From a candidate division WOR-3 bacterium (GTDB taxonomy: Bacteria > Hydrothermota > Tepidihabitantia > Tepidihabitantales > Tepidihabitantaceae): a stretch of 64,000 bases of DNA. A program made the position numbers and the translations under genes. Positions 48,266 to 57,729 of this stretch are shown in pieces. The number at the start of each line of letters is the position of its first letter. Within the stretch, counting starts at the first letter, position 1. The notes under the pieces are model-generated. The model searched no databases, was not told the DNA's origin, and worked only from the letters and a program-made list of their open reading frames with translations. Location: the NCBI GenBank assembly GCA_039801085.1, contig JBDRTY010000001.1:509538-573537 (forward strand). The letters run 5' to 3'.

Positions 48266-50841
48266 ATGATGCTGAAAAAATTGAGTGTCACCGGTATGGC
48301 AGTTATTCTACCCCTGATTACAACTGCCGGTGCGATTACTCTCGAGCGGGTGATTCCAGTTGCCGATACCGTATGTGGCGGAGCAACCGGTGGTGGAGCA
48401 CGGTATCTGGCGATTGACGGTTCAAAGCTCTACTATGTCGCCACTGAGGGTATGACACTGGTGCTTGATCTTGGCAGTTTTACGGTCAGGGGGAAATTCC
48501 GACGCTCGGCGAACACCCGGCAATTCCGGGGACGGACAAGCAGCAGCAACTGTTTGTGTCTAGGTATCACAAGTTGTATGTGGCAGGACGGGACAGCGGT
48601 CTGCCAATCATGACAATTGTCAGCACACTTACTGATTCCATAACTGCCCGTTACCCCGTTACCGACTTAATGTGTATGGCGTATAACGATTCCGAAGGGT
48701 GTGTTGTGATCACTGCCGAATCCTGCCGGTTGCGGGTTATTGACTGCCGGACCGACTCAGTGCGTGCCGTCATTACTACCGTTGACAGCTGTCTGCCTGA
48801 CTATGTTTTCTGGAATCACCATAATAACTGCTATTATGTGATTACAGGACATTACCAGCTTTATCCGGTGCTGGATACCTTTGCCTGGTGCACGGTGTTT
48901 GATAGCCGGACCAACACCGTTGTCGATACCTTCTGTCTCCAGCGGAGGTTTTACCGGGGGGTTCTGGTGCATCCGCACCGGAACAAGCTCTACTTCGGGT
49001 TGAATGATGAGGTGGCGGTGGTGGACGGTGACCAGAACCGGATCGTCAGATGGATTCCTTTTTTGGGAGGTCAGTTTGCGACCGACTCCGTGGGCAATAA
49101 ACTCTATCTGATTAATGCTGGTAGCATCGGAGTAGTTGATTGCAACCATGATACCCTGATAAAGGAGATATTCCTCGGCGGAGGCGGGTATCTTGAATTC
49201 TGTTGCATTCCGGAACTGGATCGGCTGGCTGTTATCTGCGACAACCTGCTTGCCGGCATTGACTGTGCGGGGGACTCTCTGGTGTTTGCCGATTCCACAT
49301 TCCGGGTTAATCCCTGGTATGCCGCTCTGACCTGGGATCCGGTGCGGGGGCAAATTCTTATCGGCAAGTATTATTTTTCTGAAGGAACGGCGCTCCTTTT
49401 GGCATATGATCCGGTCAGCTGGCAGGTGCGCAGGAAGCGGATGCTCGGTGTGGAGCGGATCTGGGATTTAGTTCATAACCGCCGTCAGAACCGGTTTTAT
49501 CTTTTGACCGAATCCCGAGATTCGTTTCAGCTTTGGGTGGTTGACGGAGAATCAGGTAATTATCTTCAGGCATTTACGCTCTGCCCCGCCCGCTGTGAAT
49601 ATGAAGTGAAGCTGTATCCCCATCCAGATGAAAGAAGGTTATACATTCCGGACCCGGAAGGGGGACGCATCAGGGTTTTTGACTGCGACCATGGGGCGAT
49701 AGTTTATGACATACCGGTTCGACTGATGCCTACATTGCTTACTTTTTTCAAAAACCGGATCTACTGCAGTCATACCGATTATCCCAACGGCTATCTGTCA
49801 ATCATTGATTCCGATGCGGATACGGTCATCAAGGTGCTGGACCTGCCGCTGGTCGGCACCAGTTTTGTCATTTTTTATCCCGAGGTTAATAAATATTATG
49901 TTCAGGGCTACTGGGACAACCGGATTGCGGTGATGGACCTTGCTACGGACGAACTGCAGAAGCTCATCCGTGGTATCCCGGCCGGGCAGGGGATTCTCTC
50001 ACCGGCGATAAGGATGCCGGCGGTCCGGGGGTTGTATGTCGTTTTTGCCAACATACTGCCCAATTCTCCCTTTCTGGTCAAGATTGATGTGACCACCGAT
50101 TCGATCGTGAAGGTGTATAGTGATCTAAATTACTATTACGCAACTTTTGGACTTGTAAACCACTTTTTCACTAATAAACTTTATCTTTGCGATATGATTA
50201 GACCTTATTATCCATTTGCGCATCTGATCGGTGTCTATGATGTTTTTCAGGACACGGTTGTCAATGAGGTGAGCACTCCGATTCCGGATACGGCGTGGAA
50301 GTGGTGGGGAATTAACGCAGATTATTATAATTATGCCAGCCATCCCAATCTGCCGTTTTTTTACGCCCACTATATCTGGGGGGTGGCAAAGGTTGACTGC
50401 GTTACCGATTCTGTTGTCAGCTTCCTCCGGTTGCGGGGACTGGGGGAAGATTGGCGGGTGATGAAACTGGATCCGGTTGACAACCGGATTTATCTGGTCG
50501 GCGACAGCCGGATATTTGTGCTCCGGGACGAAGGTCCGGGAGTCACATTCCCTCCGCCTGAAGCTCGAAGCCGGATACGGTTTGACTCTCCGACGGTGAT
50601 CAGGGACCGGTTGCTCGTCAGTCTGCAGGCGCCGGCAGCTTCGGAGGCGCAATTGAGCATGTTTGATGCCGGTGGCAGACTGCTCCGGCAATTGCAGACG
50701 GCAACCGGCAGGGAAGGCAGAGTGCGGCTTCAATGGGACGGGAGCGATGTTAAGGGGCATCAGACTGCAGCCGGGGTATATTTTGTTGTGCTGGAATCGG
50801 GTTCTGACCGTTACATGAAAAAGGTTGTCAGAATCAGGTAG
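48266..50841 (+). pseudogene. Secreted YVTN-type beta-propeller protein with sorting domain, frameshifted
   Basis: The gene starts at ATG 48266 (GGAAAGGAGG ahead, signal peptide with VILPLITTAGA) and leaves frame at a GGGGG run near 48491. The next frame continues at once (EIPTLGEHPAIPGTDKQQ) to 50841. One extra G would give an 858-residue protein. It has many repeats in which a short hydrophobic strand is followed by D(S/C)xxDSV or DGDxN, as in YVTN/NHL propellers (for example VIDCRTDSVRAVI and VVDCNHDTLIKEI). It ends in a sorting domain (AAGVYFVVLESGSDRYMKK). It has the same kind of break as the gene upstream. Confidence 0.75.
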
Positions 50842-50881
50842 CCCGGCATCAATTTCTGAAGTTTATTGATCTTGGGAGCGG

Positions 50882-52231
50882 TCATTCAATCCACTCCGCA
50901 TCGGGGAGGTTGAGCTGATCGCGGGTGATGTTGCCTAGGATGACCATCAGGTATCTGCCTGGAAAGAGTCGGTTGCGGGCAGCGGTGTTAATCTGTTCAA
51001 GCGTGGTGGTGCGGACCAGTTCCGGAAAGCGGGTGAACCAGTCCATGCCGTAGCCGTAGAGTTCAAAGCTGATCAGCTGGTCAAGCTTGCCGGAGTTGGC
51101 AGAGTAGGTGAGCGGAAATGAGCCGGTGAAGTAGTTTTTCGCCTTCTGCAGTTCCGGCGGGGTGGCACCGGTCCGGACCATCCGGTCAATTTCGGCAAAC
51201 ATCTTCTCAATTGCGGTCTGCGGTTTTGAGGTCTGGACCGTTGCCCGGAAGGCACCGGTCATGAGCCGGCGGTCAAACCAGCAGCGGACATCATAGGCAA
51301 GCCCGGCGTATTCCCGGACCGCCAGACCGAGCCGGGAGGAGAGTGGCGGACCGCCGAGGATGTAGGACATGAGCCGGACCGGAATCAGATCCGGATCGCG
51401 GACCGAGATGCCCGGATGGCCGAACTGAATATAGGTCTGGTTCATATCCGGCCGGGTAATCAGTTTGACGCGGAGTTTTTCCGGCGGTTTGAATGCAGGC
51501 GGTTCAGGAGCCGGCACCGTTTTGGACTGCCAGCTTCCGAACCGGCGGGTGATTTCCTCTTTCAGCTCTCTGGGGTTGATGTCACCGACCGCAACGATGA
51601 AGCAGTTGTTGGGCACGAAGTGGGTGGCGTGGAACTGGCGCAGGTCAGCAAGGGTGATTTGCGGAATGGTGCCGGTATCACCGCGGGCGGGCAGGCGGTA
51701 GCGGTGGTCACCGAAGAGCAGGCGGTCAAACTCCAGCGTTACCAGGGAGCCCGGATTGTCCCAGGCACGGCGGGCAGCGGTGAGCAGCTCCTCCCGGACG
51801 AGCCGGAACTCCGGTTCCGGAAATGCGGGGTTGAGGACGATATCGGCAAGGATGTCCAGTCCGGTTCCAAGGTCCTTGGACAGGAGCCGGAACTGGAGCC
51901 GGCTGTGGTCAAAATCGGCATCTGCCGAGTAGCTGGCACCAAGGAAGTCAAGCAGGGCGGTGAGCGAGTCGGCGGTAAGAGTTTTCGTGCCCCGCAGAAG
52001 CATCTGAGCGCAGAGGCTGGCGGTGCCCGCCTTCGGGAGCGGTTCAAACGTCGCACCGGAACGGCAGACCAGTGCCAGGTCCACGATCGGCAGGCGGTGG
52101 TCCTCAAAGGTGATGATTATCAGACCGTTGTTCAGTGATTCGCGCTCAACCGGCAGGGAGAGCAGAGGGGAAACTGCGGTTATGAGTCCGAGTAAAAGAA
52201 ACAGCAGGTGTGAGCGGAGAAACGGTTTCAT
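50882..52231 (-). CDS. M16 family peptidase, non-catalytic partner
   Basis: This 449-residue protein has a signal peptide (LLFLLLGLITAVSPLLSL) and two M16 half-domains. The zinc motif HxxEH is absent: the corresponding segment is KAGTASLCAQMLL. It keeps the C-terminal R/Y pair region (GGPPLSSRLGLAVREYAGLAYDV). In M16B peptidases the active subunit pairs with such an inactive one. The upstream gene, overlapping by 4 nt, is the active subunit, so the two should form a heterodimer in the periplasm or outside the cell. Confidence 0.9.
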   Translation of the reverse strand: MKPFLRSHLLFLLLGLITAVSPLLSLPVERESLNNGLIIITFEDHRLPIVDLALVCRSGATFEPLPKAGTASLCAQMLLRGTKTLTADSLTALLDFLGASYSADADFDHSRLQFRLLSKDLGTGLDILADIVLNPAFPEPEFRLVREELLTAARRAWDNPGSLVTLEFDRLLFGDHRYRLPARGDTGTIPQITLADLRQFHATHFVPNNCFIVAVGDINPRELKEEITRRFGSWQSKTVPAPEPPAFKPPEKLRVKLITRPDMNQTYIQFGHPGISVRDPDLIPVRLMSYILGGPPLSSRLGLAVREYAGLAYDVRCWFDRRLMTGAFRATVQTSKPQTAIEKMFAEIDRMVRTGATPPELQKAKNYFTGSFPLTYSANSGKLDQLISFELYGYGMDWFTRFPELVRTTTLEQINTAARNRLFPGRYLMVILGNITRDQLNLPDAEWIE

Positions 52232-53535
52232 TTTGCCTCCCTTTTTTCAGGCAGGAGTATGCCGACGACCCGGCGGTGGTCCTGAAAATACTTCTGACAG
52301 AACTGCTGAATCTGCTCCGGGGTGGTCTTTTCCACCTGCTGCATCCAGTCCAGAAATGAGCGCCAGGAGCCGGTGGTGATCTGGGCGGTGGCAATGAGAT
52401 AGGCGATGCCGGAGATGTCATCCCGCTCAAAGATCGAGCCGGCAATCGTCTGATTCTTGACCCGCTGCAGTTCAAGTCCGGTTACAGGCTCGGTCTTCAT
52501 TCTTTCCAGTTCCCGGGTTATCAGCTGTTCAATCCGGGGAATCAGGGTTTCCGATTTCGGGCTGATCCAGAAGTACATCAGTCCGGGATCCTTTTCCACC
52601 GAGTTCCAGACTGAAACCGAGGTGGCAAGTCCGGAGTCAAGGACCAGGGTCTGATAGAGCCGGGAGTTTCTGCCCGAGCCGAGGATACGGGCAGCGACAT
52701 CACCCACAAAGTAGAGCGAGTCTCGGATTCCGGGTGTGGGATAGCCGATGAGTAGGGTCGGAACCGATACCTTTTTGCGGATCGTAATCCGGCGTTCGCC
52801 AGCGGGTTCGGGTTCTAAATTGTAATAGTCGTACCGGTCGACCGGCCTGCCTTTTAATCTGCCGAAATACTTCTGGGCCATCGTTCTGACATCATCCGGT
52901 CTGATGTCACCGGCGATCACCAGCACCGCATTTGACGGGTTGTAGTATTTTTTATACCATTCCCGAACTTTTCCCACGGTGAAGTTGGCCACATCATCCG
53001 GCCAGCCGATGGTCGGGCTGCGGTGGGGATGAGCGAGCCAGGCGATTGCTTCAAAGTTCTCCCATAGGACCGAGCTCGGGCGGTTGTCCTGAAGCCGGCG
53101 CTCCTCGGTAACGACCTGATGTTCACTTTCAAACTCCGAGTCCGGAAAGATGCACCGTCCCATCCGGGCCGCCTCCAGTTTCAGCGCCAGCTCCCAGTGC
53201 TCCTTAGCGATGTCCGCGTAATAGCCGGTATAGTAGGTGGAGGTGAAGCCGTTGTTGATGGCACCGACCGAGTCTAGCATCCGATCAAAATCACCCGGCT
53301 TGTAGAGATCGGTGTGCTTGAAGCTCATATGCTCGAGCATGTGGGAGATGCCGGTTAGTCCCGGCGGTTCATCATAGGAGCCGACCCGGTAATAGACATT
53401 GACCGAGACCACCGGTGCGGAGGTGTCAATATAGCCGATGACCTGCAGGCCGTTTCTGAGCCGGAACTCAAACACCCTGAATTCCAGCGGGTCAAAGTTG
53501 GCAAGCAAGGTAAGCAGGGAAAAAATGATGTTCAT
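52228..53535 (-). CDS. M16 family zinc peptidase, catalytic subunit
   Basis: This 435-residue pitrilysin-type peptidase has HMLEH (residues 65-69) as zinc motif and the third ligand Glu near residue 145 in QVVTEERR. The N-terminus (MNIIFSLLTLLANF) is hydrophobic but a weak signal peptide. Together with the following non-catalytic subunit it resembles two-chain bacterial M16B enzymes that degrade oligopeptides. It starts 4 nt after the M14 gene. Confidence 0.93.
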   Translation of the reverse strand: MNIIFSLLTLLANFDPLEFRVFEFRLRNGLQVIGYIDTSAPVVSVNVYYRVGSYDEPPGLTGISHMLEHMSFKHTDLYKPGDFDRMLDSVGAINNGFTSTYYTGYYADIAKEHWELALKLEAARMGRCIFPDSEFESEHQVVTEERRLQDNRPSSVLWENFEAIAWLAHPHRSPTIGWPDDVANFTVGKVREWYKKYYNPSNAVLVIAGDIRPDDVRTMAQKYFGRLKGRPVDRYDYYNLEPEPAGERRITIRKKVSVPTLLIGYPTPGIRDSLYFVGDVAARILGSGRNSRLYQTLVLDSGLATSVSVWNSVEKDPGLMYFWISPKSETLIPRIEQLITRELERMKTEPVTGLELQRVKNQTIAGSIFERDDISGIAYLIATAQITTGSWRSFLDWMQQVEKTTPEQIQQFCQKYFQDHRRVVGILLPEKREAK

Positions 53536-53539
53536 AATC

Positions 53540-55537
53540 TTATTCTGAAATTACTAGCCGGACCGGTGTCTGCCGGTTCGGGCGGAGGAAGTAGACCCCG
53601 GGTTTCAGGCGCCGGCCGTCAGGTCCTTTAAGGCTCAAGGTCCAGTTCTGCCCGGCAATGGTAAAGGTTTGAACGGTTCTGCCCGCAGGATCGGTGAGCT
53701 TCAAAGTTACCGGCTGCCGGGTCGGCGGGTTCAGGTAAACCACGACGGTTGTCCGGGCAGGGTTGGGAACAATCCGCAGGCGGGGCGGTTGTTCTGTCTG
53801 AGGCTGGTCAGCGGTAGCGATGCCGGTTGTGTTTACACCTTCCACCGCATCAAGATAAAATGCCCCGGTGGCGGTGAGCCGGAGAAAACGGACACTGTCC
53901 AGTCCAGCAGAACCGATGTCAAGATAGGTTTCAGGTGTTGTGGCGGTGCCCAGCGTTACCCATGGTCCCTGCCAGCTCTGGGCACCCTGCACCTGCGCAC
54001 TGCCGGTGCCGGCTGAACGGTAAATCACCAGTTCACTGCCTTCGCGGTTGTAAACCGGTTTCACCATATCCAGACATATGGTCTTCCCGTTGTCCAGCAG
54101 AAAGGCAGTACTGTCCCGGGGACCGAGCGTCCGGACCGGATAGGTGCGGTTGGCGGAGGGAGTGACAAAACTGTTGTAAATATGACGGAAGGCAAAGAGT
54201 GGTGCAGTTGAATCCGGGGTTAGTTGAACTTCGAGCCAAACTGCGGAGTCACCGGTTGACGGAACAACGACACTTTCAATTGTGGTGTCACGATAACCTG
54301 GCGACCGGAAGGTCAGTGTATAGGTGCCGGGAAGGTAGAAGCGGTGAAAGTCACCGACTGTCGGGCTGTTGTAGCTGAGCCAGTTCGCCGGCTGGACCCA
54401 GATCTGACAAGGTACAGGGGTGCCTGTGAACGCATCAGTGACTGTGCCGTGAATACCCTTTCCGGCTAGGTGGATGAATTCGAGGATTGCTGGTAGATTG
54501 AGGTTGAAGCAAGGGTCGATCTCGGAGGCAGGTGGGGTTTTCTGAGGATGAACTTCAATTGACCAGCCCATCATGCCGTAGCCGTAGTCAAAGTCCTTGG
54601 TTGAACCGTTGATCAGATACATTGAGTCCGCACCCTGGCCATAGGTGTAATGAGTCCAGTGATCATAGCGGGCAGAGAGGAACTGGATCAGGTTCAGTTC
54701 GGGAATTGTGTTCTGATAGGAGTAGCAGTAACTCCAGGGATGGGAAATGAAGGTGGTGCCGGCATGATAGGAGACGAAGGTAACTGCGGGATTACGCCAT
54801 AGATGAGCAAGCACCGCCCGGTTCTCCGGCTCTGAAAATGGGCTTGCCCCCTGAGAAATTTCATCCCCCCACATCCAGCCCCAGTTGCGGTTCAGATCAA
54901 CACTGTTGCCGTTATACCGGCTGGAACTGATATAACCGTCCGGGTTATACATCGGCAGGAGGTAGATTTCCCGGCTGTCAACTAGACGGGTGACAACGGT
55001 ATCGGTGCCGTAGTTGCGGACTAGGTACTTTAGCAGTTCAAAGGTGATCGCCCAGCCGATTTTTTCATCGCCGTGAATGTCGCCTTCAAAATGAACCGCA
55101 GGCTCCGGCTCATCAATCTGGGGATGGTCGGAAATCTTCATCATCAGCAGCAGATTACCCCGGTAACTCAGACCCAGGGTTTCCAGCCGGCAGATTGTCG
55201 GATTGTTTGTTGCAATAACTGCCATTGTATCGCAGTATTCGGCATAGGTCAGATACCTGCCATCACTCTCCTGAAAGTTGCGTTCGTAAACTCCAGTTAT
55301 GTCAGGTGTTATGACTTCAATCCTATAACCTTTATCAGCCAGGGCCCGCTGCTGATTGACGGTTGCCTCCGCAATAACGCCGGTCCGGTTGACATAATTT
55401 ACCCAGGCGCCGGAGTTTTCAATATTCCGAACGTCATCTCTGGTGGCATTGGTAATCCGGATCAGATCCCGGGGTTCGGGTGCACTGGTAATGGTGGTGG
55501 CAAGCCCGAACAGGCAAATCAGGATTGCGGTCCGCAC
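53540..55537 (-). CDS. Secreted M14 zinc carboxypeptidase with C-terminal sorting domain
   Basis: About 665 residues: signal peptide (AILICLFGLATTITSA), propeptide, and M14 catalytic domain with FEGDIHGDEKIGW (HxxE), SVDLNRNWGW, VSYHAGTTF and GWSIEVHPQ. A regulatory-like beta domain and a sorting domain (KPGVYFLRPNRQ) follow. It is a shorter paralogue of the 36692-39724 protein. ATG 55540 is also in frame, but GTG 55537 lies exactly at the predicted transcription start of the promoter at 55544-55571 and is preferred. Confidence 0.92.
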   Translation of the reverse strand: MRTAILICLFGLATTITSAPEPRDLIRITNATRDDVRNIENSGAWVNYVNRTGVIAEATVNQQRALADKGYRIEVITPDITGVYERNFQESDGRYLTYAEYCDTMAVIATNNPTICRLETLGLSYRGNLLLMMKISDHPQIDEPEPAVHFEGDIHGDEKIGWAITFELLKYLVRNYGTDTVVTRLVDSREIYLLPMYNPDGYISSSRYNGNSVDLNRNWGWMWGDEISQGASPFSEPENRAVLAHLWRNPAVTFVSYHAGTTFISHPWSYCYSYQNTIPELNLIQFLSARYDHWTHYTYGQGADSMYLINGSTKDFDYGYGMMGWSIEVHPQKTPPASEIDPCFNLNLPAILEFIHLAGKGIHGTVTDAFTGTPVPCQIWVQPANWLSYNSPTVGDFHRFYLPGTYTLTFRSPGYRDTTIESVVVPSTGDSAVWLEVQLTPDSTAPLFAFRHIYNSFVTPSANRTYPVRTLGPRDSTAFLLDNGKTICLDMVKPVYNREGSELVIYRSAGTGSAQVQGAQSWQGPWVTLGTATTPETYLDIGSAGLDSVRFLRLTATGAFYLDAVEGVNTTGIATADQPQTEQPPRLRIVPNPARTTVVVYLNPPTRQPVTLKLTDPAGRTVQTFTIAGQNWTLSLKGPDGRRLKPGVYFLRPNRQTPVRLVISE

Positions 55538-55543
55538 CATATA

Positions 55544-55571
55544 ATAATACGGCAGGAGCGCCAGCAGTCAA
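55544..55571 (-). promoter_or_regulatory. Promoter of the minus-strand M14-M16 genes
   Basis: On the minus strand, TTGACT (55571-55566), a 16-bp spacer and TATTAT (55549-55544). The predicted start at about 55537 is the G of a GTG codon, so the message would be leaderless. Confidence 0.55.
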
Positions 55572-55604
55572 AATGTGCCGGAGCGGGAAAAAGGGAAGTG
55601 GTCA

Positions 55605-56180
55605 TCAGTAGATGACTACTACGCCGGAGGGGATGACCTTTGCCCGGACCTGGCGGATACCGTTACGCCGTTTGGCATACACCCGAATCCGGTAGTTGTA
55701 ACCGGTCCGGGGTTCAAATCCGACGATCGTGCCCGAGATGCTGCGGTTGGGTTTGGAAGGTCCTGCCCAGATGAAGACGATGGTTTCAATGATCGCCATC
55801 GGGTCGTAGAGAAAAGATGCCCGGTCTTCAGGGGAAAGTCCCTTGAAGACCTCGCCGGCGATTTCAACATGAGAGTGAAAGTTGCCCAGAAAGCGGAGGT
55901 GCAATCGGGAGCTGAGTTCCCGCCGCCGTCTGATCACCCGCTGGATCGTCGCCCAGTCCCGGAAGATGATGCCGGTCCGGCTCTTTTCTCCGCCCCGATA
56001 GTAGCAAACCCGGCGGACTACCAGCCGATGTTCCTGGTTGATGGTGCCGAAGAGGAAGCCGAATGTTTCGCGCTTGAACCGGGTTTCGTAACCCCGGCGG
56101 GCAAAACTGCACAGTTCGCGGACCGCCGACTCTTCAAACAGAATTGGTGCCCGGAAGCGCACGAGCGGATGAATTGACAT
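55605..56180 (-). CDS. JAMM/MPN-domain metalloprotease-like protein
   Basis: This 191-residue protein has the JAMM signature: Glu38 in ETFGFLFG, HSH at residues 101-103 (GNFHSHVE) and SxxD as SPED at 115-118. This is a complete zinc site. Free-standing bacterial JAMM proteins may cleave ubiquitin-like or cysteine-precursor tails, or act in DNA repair as RadC-like proteins. Here no such partner is adjacent, and the substrate is unknown. The C-terminal third is basic (RIRVYAKRRNGIRQVRAK). Its promoter gives a leaderless message. It heads the peptidase island. Confidence 0.8.
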   Translation of the reverse strand: MSIHPLVRFRAPILFEESAVRELCSFARRGYETRFKRETFGFLFGTINQEHRLVVRRVCYYRGGEKSRTGIIFRDWATIQRVIRRRRELSSRLHLRFLGNFHSHVEIAGEVFKGLSPEDRASFLYDPMAIIETIVFIWAGPSKPNRSISGTIVGFEPRTGYNYRIRVYAKRRNGIRQVRAKVIPSGVVVIY

Positions 56181-56187
56181 TAACTTT

Positions 56188-56215
56188 ATTTTAGCACTTG
56201 TCCGCGGCAGGTCAA
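56188..56215 (-). promoter_or_regulatory. Promoter of the JAMM gene
   Basis: On the minus strand, TTGACC (56215-56210), a 16-bp spacer and TAAAAT (56193-56188). Seven nucleotides separate it from ATG 56180, so the transcript is predicted to begin at the initiation codon. Confidence 0.65.
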
Positions 56216-56362
56216 ATCATAATAAAAATTGCCGCTGGAGGGCCCATGCCACGATGGTTGATACGCCAACCAGGGCAATCGCCCGACCAGCAGCAGAAAA
56301 TAAATACAATAGCTGTTTTCGATGTCAAGCAATTTTCTGGTGCTTTCGGATGATAAATTAAT

Positions 56363-56390
56363 TTGAATTGAGGCGACAAAGTTTTATATT
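56363..56390 (+). promoter_or_regulatory. Promoter of pcm
   Basis: TTGAAT (56363-56368), a 16-bp spacer and TATATT (56385-56390), five nucleotides ahead of GTG 56396. The 56216-56362 stretch holds only small hairpins (GGTTG/CAACC, GGGC/GCCC) and no gene. Confidence 0.6.
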
Positions 56391-56395
56391 ATTAT

Positions 56396-57052
56396 GTGGA
56401 ATCAAAGAATGAATTCAGTCAGCGCCGGAAGCTGATGGTGGAAGAACAGATTGCTGCCCGCGGTGTCAGAGACCAGCGGCTGCTGACGGTGATGCTGAAG
56501 GTGCCGAGACATCTTTTTGTTCCTGAAGGTTTTGTGCATCAGGCTTATGAAGATCATCCCCTGCCGATCGGTCAGGGGCAGACCATTTCCCAGCCCTATA
56601 TTGTGGCGGTAATGACTGAGGCATTGCAGGTTGAGAAGTGGCACCGGGTGCTAGAGGTTGGCACCGGTTCCGGTTATCAGACTGCCATTCTGGCAGAACT
56701 GGCGGGGATGGTATATACTGTGGAACTCATTGAGGAGCTGTCAATCCGGGCGCGGCAGATTCTCAACCGGCTGGATTACCGGAATATTAGGTTCAAAATA
56801 GGAGATGGAAATGAGGGGTGGAAGGAATTCGCCCCTTATGACCGGATTATCGTTACTGCTGCGGCAGAGTCAATTCCTTATGCCTTGATCGAGCAGCTGA
56901 AGGAGCAAGGCCGGCTGGTGGCACCGGTGGGACCGGCAGGGGCACAGAGTCTGATTTTAGGGGTGAAGCACGGACAACGGCTCGTGCAGCGGTCACTGAT
57001 GAGCGTGGTGTTTGTGCCGCTGGTGCGGAGCAAGCCTTCTGTTGACTGCTGA
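56396..57052 (+). CDS. pcm: Protein-L-isoaspartate O-methyltransferase
   Basis: It repairs isoaspartyl damage in aged proteins with SAM. The 218-residue protein has the family core MVEEQIAARGVRDQRLL, HPLPIGQGQTISQPYIVA and the SAM motif VLEVGTGSGYQTAILAEL. GTG 56396 is chosen since homologues extend about a dozen residues before MVEEQ and the promoter points here. ATG 56435 is the alternative. Its last codons contain the -35 box of the tRNA-Pro promoter. Confidence 0.95.
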   Translation: MESKNEFSQRRKLMVEEQIAARGVRDQRLLTVMLKVPRHLFVPEGFVHQAYEDHPLPIGQGQTISQPYIVAVMTEALQVEKWHRVLEVGTGSGYQTAILAELAGMVYTVELIEELSIRARQILNRLDYRNIRFKIGDGNEGWKEFAPYDRIIVTAAAESIPYALIEQLKEQGRLVAPVGPAGAQSLILGVKHGQRLVQRSLMSVVFVPLVRSKPSVDC

Positions 57053-57069
57053 AATAATTCTTTTATATT
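57042..57069 (+). promoter_or_regulatory. Promoter of tRNA-Pro
   Basis: TTGACT (57042-57047, inside the pcm stop region), a 16-bp spacer and TATATT (57064-57069). The predicted start near 57076 is only about 2 nt before the mature tRNA 5' end. Confidence 0.65.
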
Positions 57070-57077
57070 GTCATTGA

Positions 57078-57152
57078 CGGGGCGTAGCGCAGCTGGTTTA
57101 GCGCGCTTGGTTCGGGACCAAGAGGTCGCTGGTTCAAATCCAGTCGCCCCGA
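57078..57152 (+). tRNA. tRNA-Pro (anticodon CGG)
   Basis: A 75-nt cloverleaf: acceptor CGGGGCG/CGCCCCG, D arm GCGCAGCTGGTTTAGCGC, anticodon stem CTTGG/CCAAG with loop TTCGGGA, and T arm CTGGTTCAAATCCAG. The discriminator is A with no encoded CCA. hpt follows after 20 nt, probably on the same transcript. Confidence 0.97.
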
Positions 57153-57172
57153 TTTCAATTTTACGCTTGGAA

Positions 57173-57727
57173 ATGACCACCAATACACCGGCACCGGATC
57201 AGACCCGGGTAAAAGTTCTCATCTCTGCCGATGAGATTGCCAAGCGGGTGCGGGAGCTGGCAGAGCAGATTTCTGCCGATTATGCGAGCAGGACTCCGCT
57301 GGTTGTCGGGATCCTCAAGGGCTCCTGGATTTTTCTAGCGGATCTGGTGCGGCAGCTGACCGTGCCGGTTTACATCGATTTTCTCACCGTTTCCAGTTAC
57401 GGGGCGAGTACAAATAGTTCGGGGGTTGTAAAGATTGTCATGGACCTGAAATGTCCGCTGGAAGGCAGGGATGTGCTGGTGGTGGAGGATATTCTGGATT
57501 CGGGATTGACATTAAGATACATTATGAGACATCTGGAACTGCGCAAGCCGAAGAGTCTGAAGTTGTGTGTGCTGATGGACAAGCCGGCGCGCCGGCAGGT
57601 TGAGATCGAGCCGGATTATCTCGGATTTACCGTGCCGGATAAGTTTGTCGTCGGCTACGGGGCTGATTTTGCTGAAGCCTTTCGTAATTTGCCGTTTATC
57701 GGGTATATTGAAGAGCCGGATAAGTAA
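57173..57727 (+). CDS. hpt: Hypoxanthine phosphoribosyltransferase
   Basis: This purine salvage enzyme makes IMP or GMP from hypoxanthine or guanine and PRPP. It has VVGILKGSWIFLADLVR, the DFLTVSSYG flexible loop and the PRPP motif LVVEDILDSGLTLRY. It is 184 residues from ATG 57173. The frame runs back through the tRNA gene, so that part is not coding. It is followed after 2 nt by adenine deaminase, which supplies hypoxanthine. Confidence 0.95.
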   Translation: MTTNTPAPDQTRVKVLISADEIAKRVRELAEQISADYASRTPLVVGILKGSWIFLADLVRQLTVPVYIDFLTVSSYGASTNSSGVVKIVMDLKCPLEGRDVLVVEDILDSGLTLRYIMRHLELRKPKSLKLCVLMDKPARRQVEIEPDYLGFTVPDKFVVGYGADFAEAFRNLPFIGYIEEPDK

Positions 57728-57729
57728 TC

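Noticed and set aside
47250-48500. Programmed -1 frameshifting in the two split genes.
   Set aside because: Neither site fits the X XXY YYZ pattern in the zero frame, and no downstream stem or pseudoknot is evident. G5 is also short for transcriptional slippage. An indel is the simpler reading.
50842-50881. Hairpin ATCAAT/ATTGAT between the propeller gene and the M16 gene as a bidirectional terminator.
   Set aside because: Six A-T-rich pairs with an 11-nt loop and no U-tract are too weak to support.
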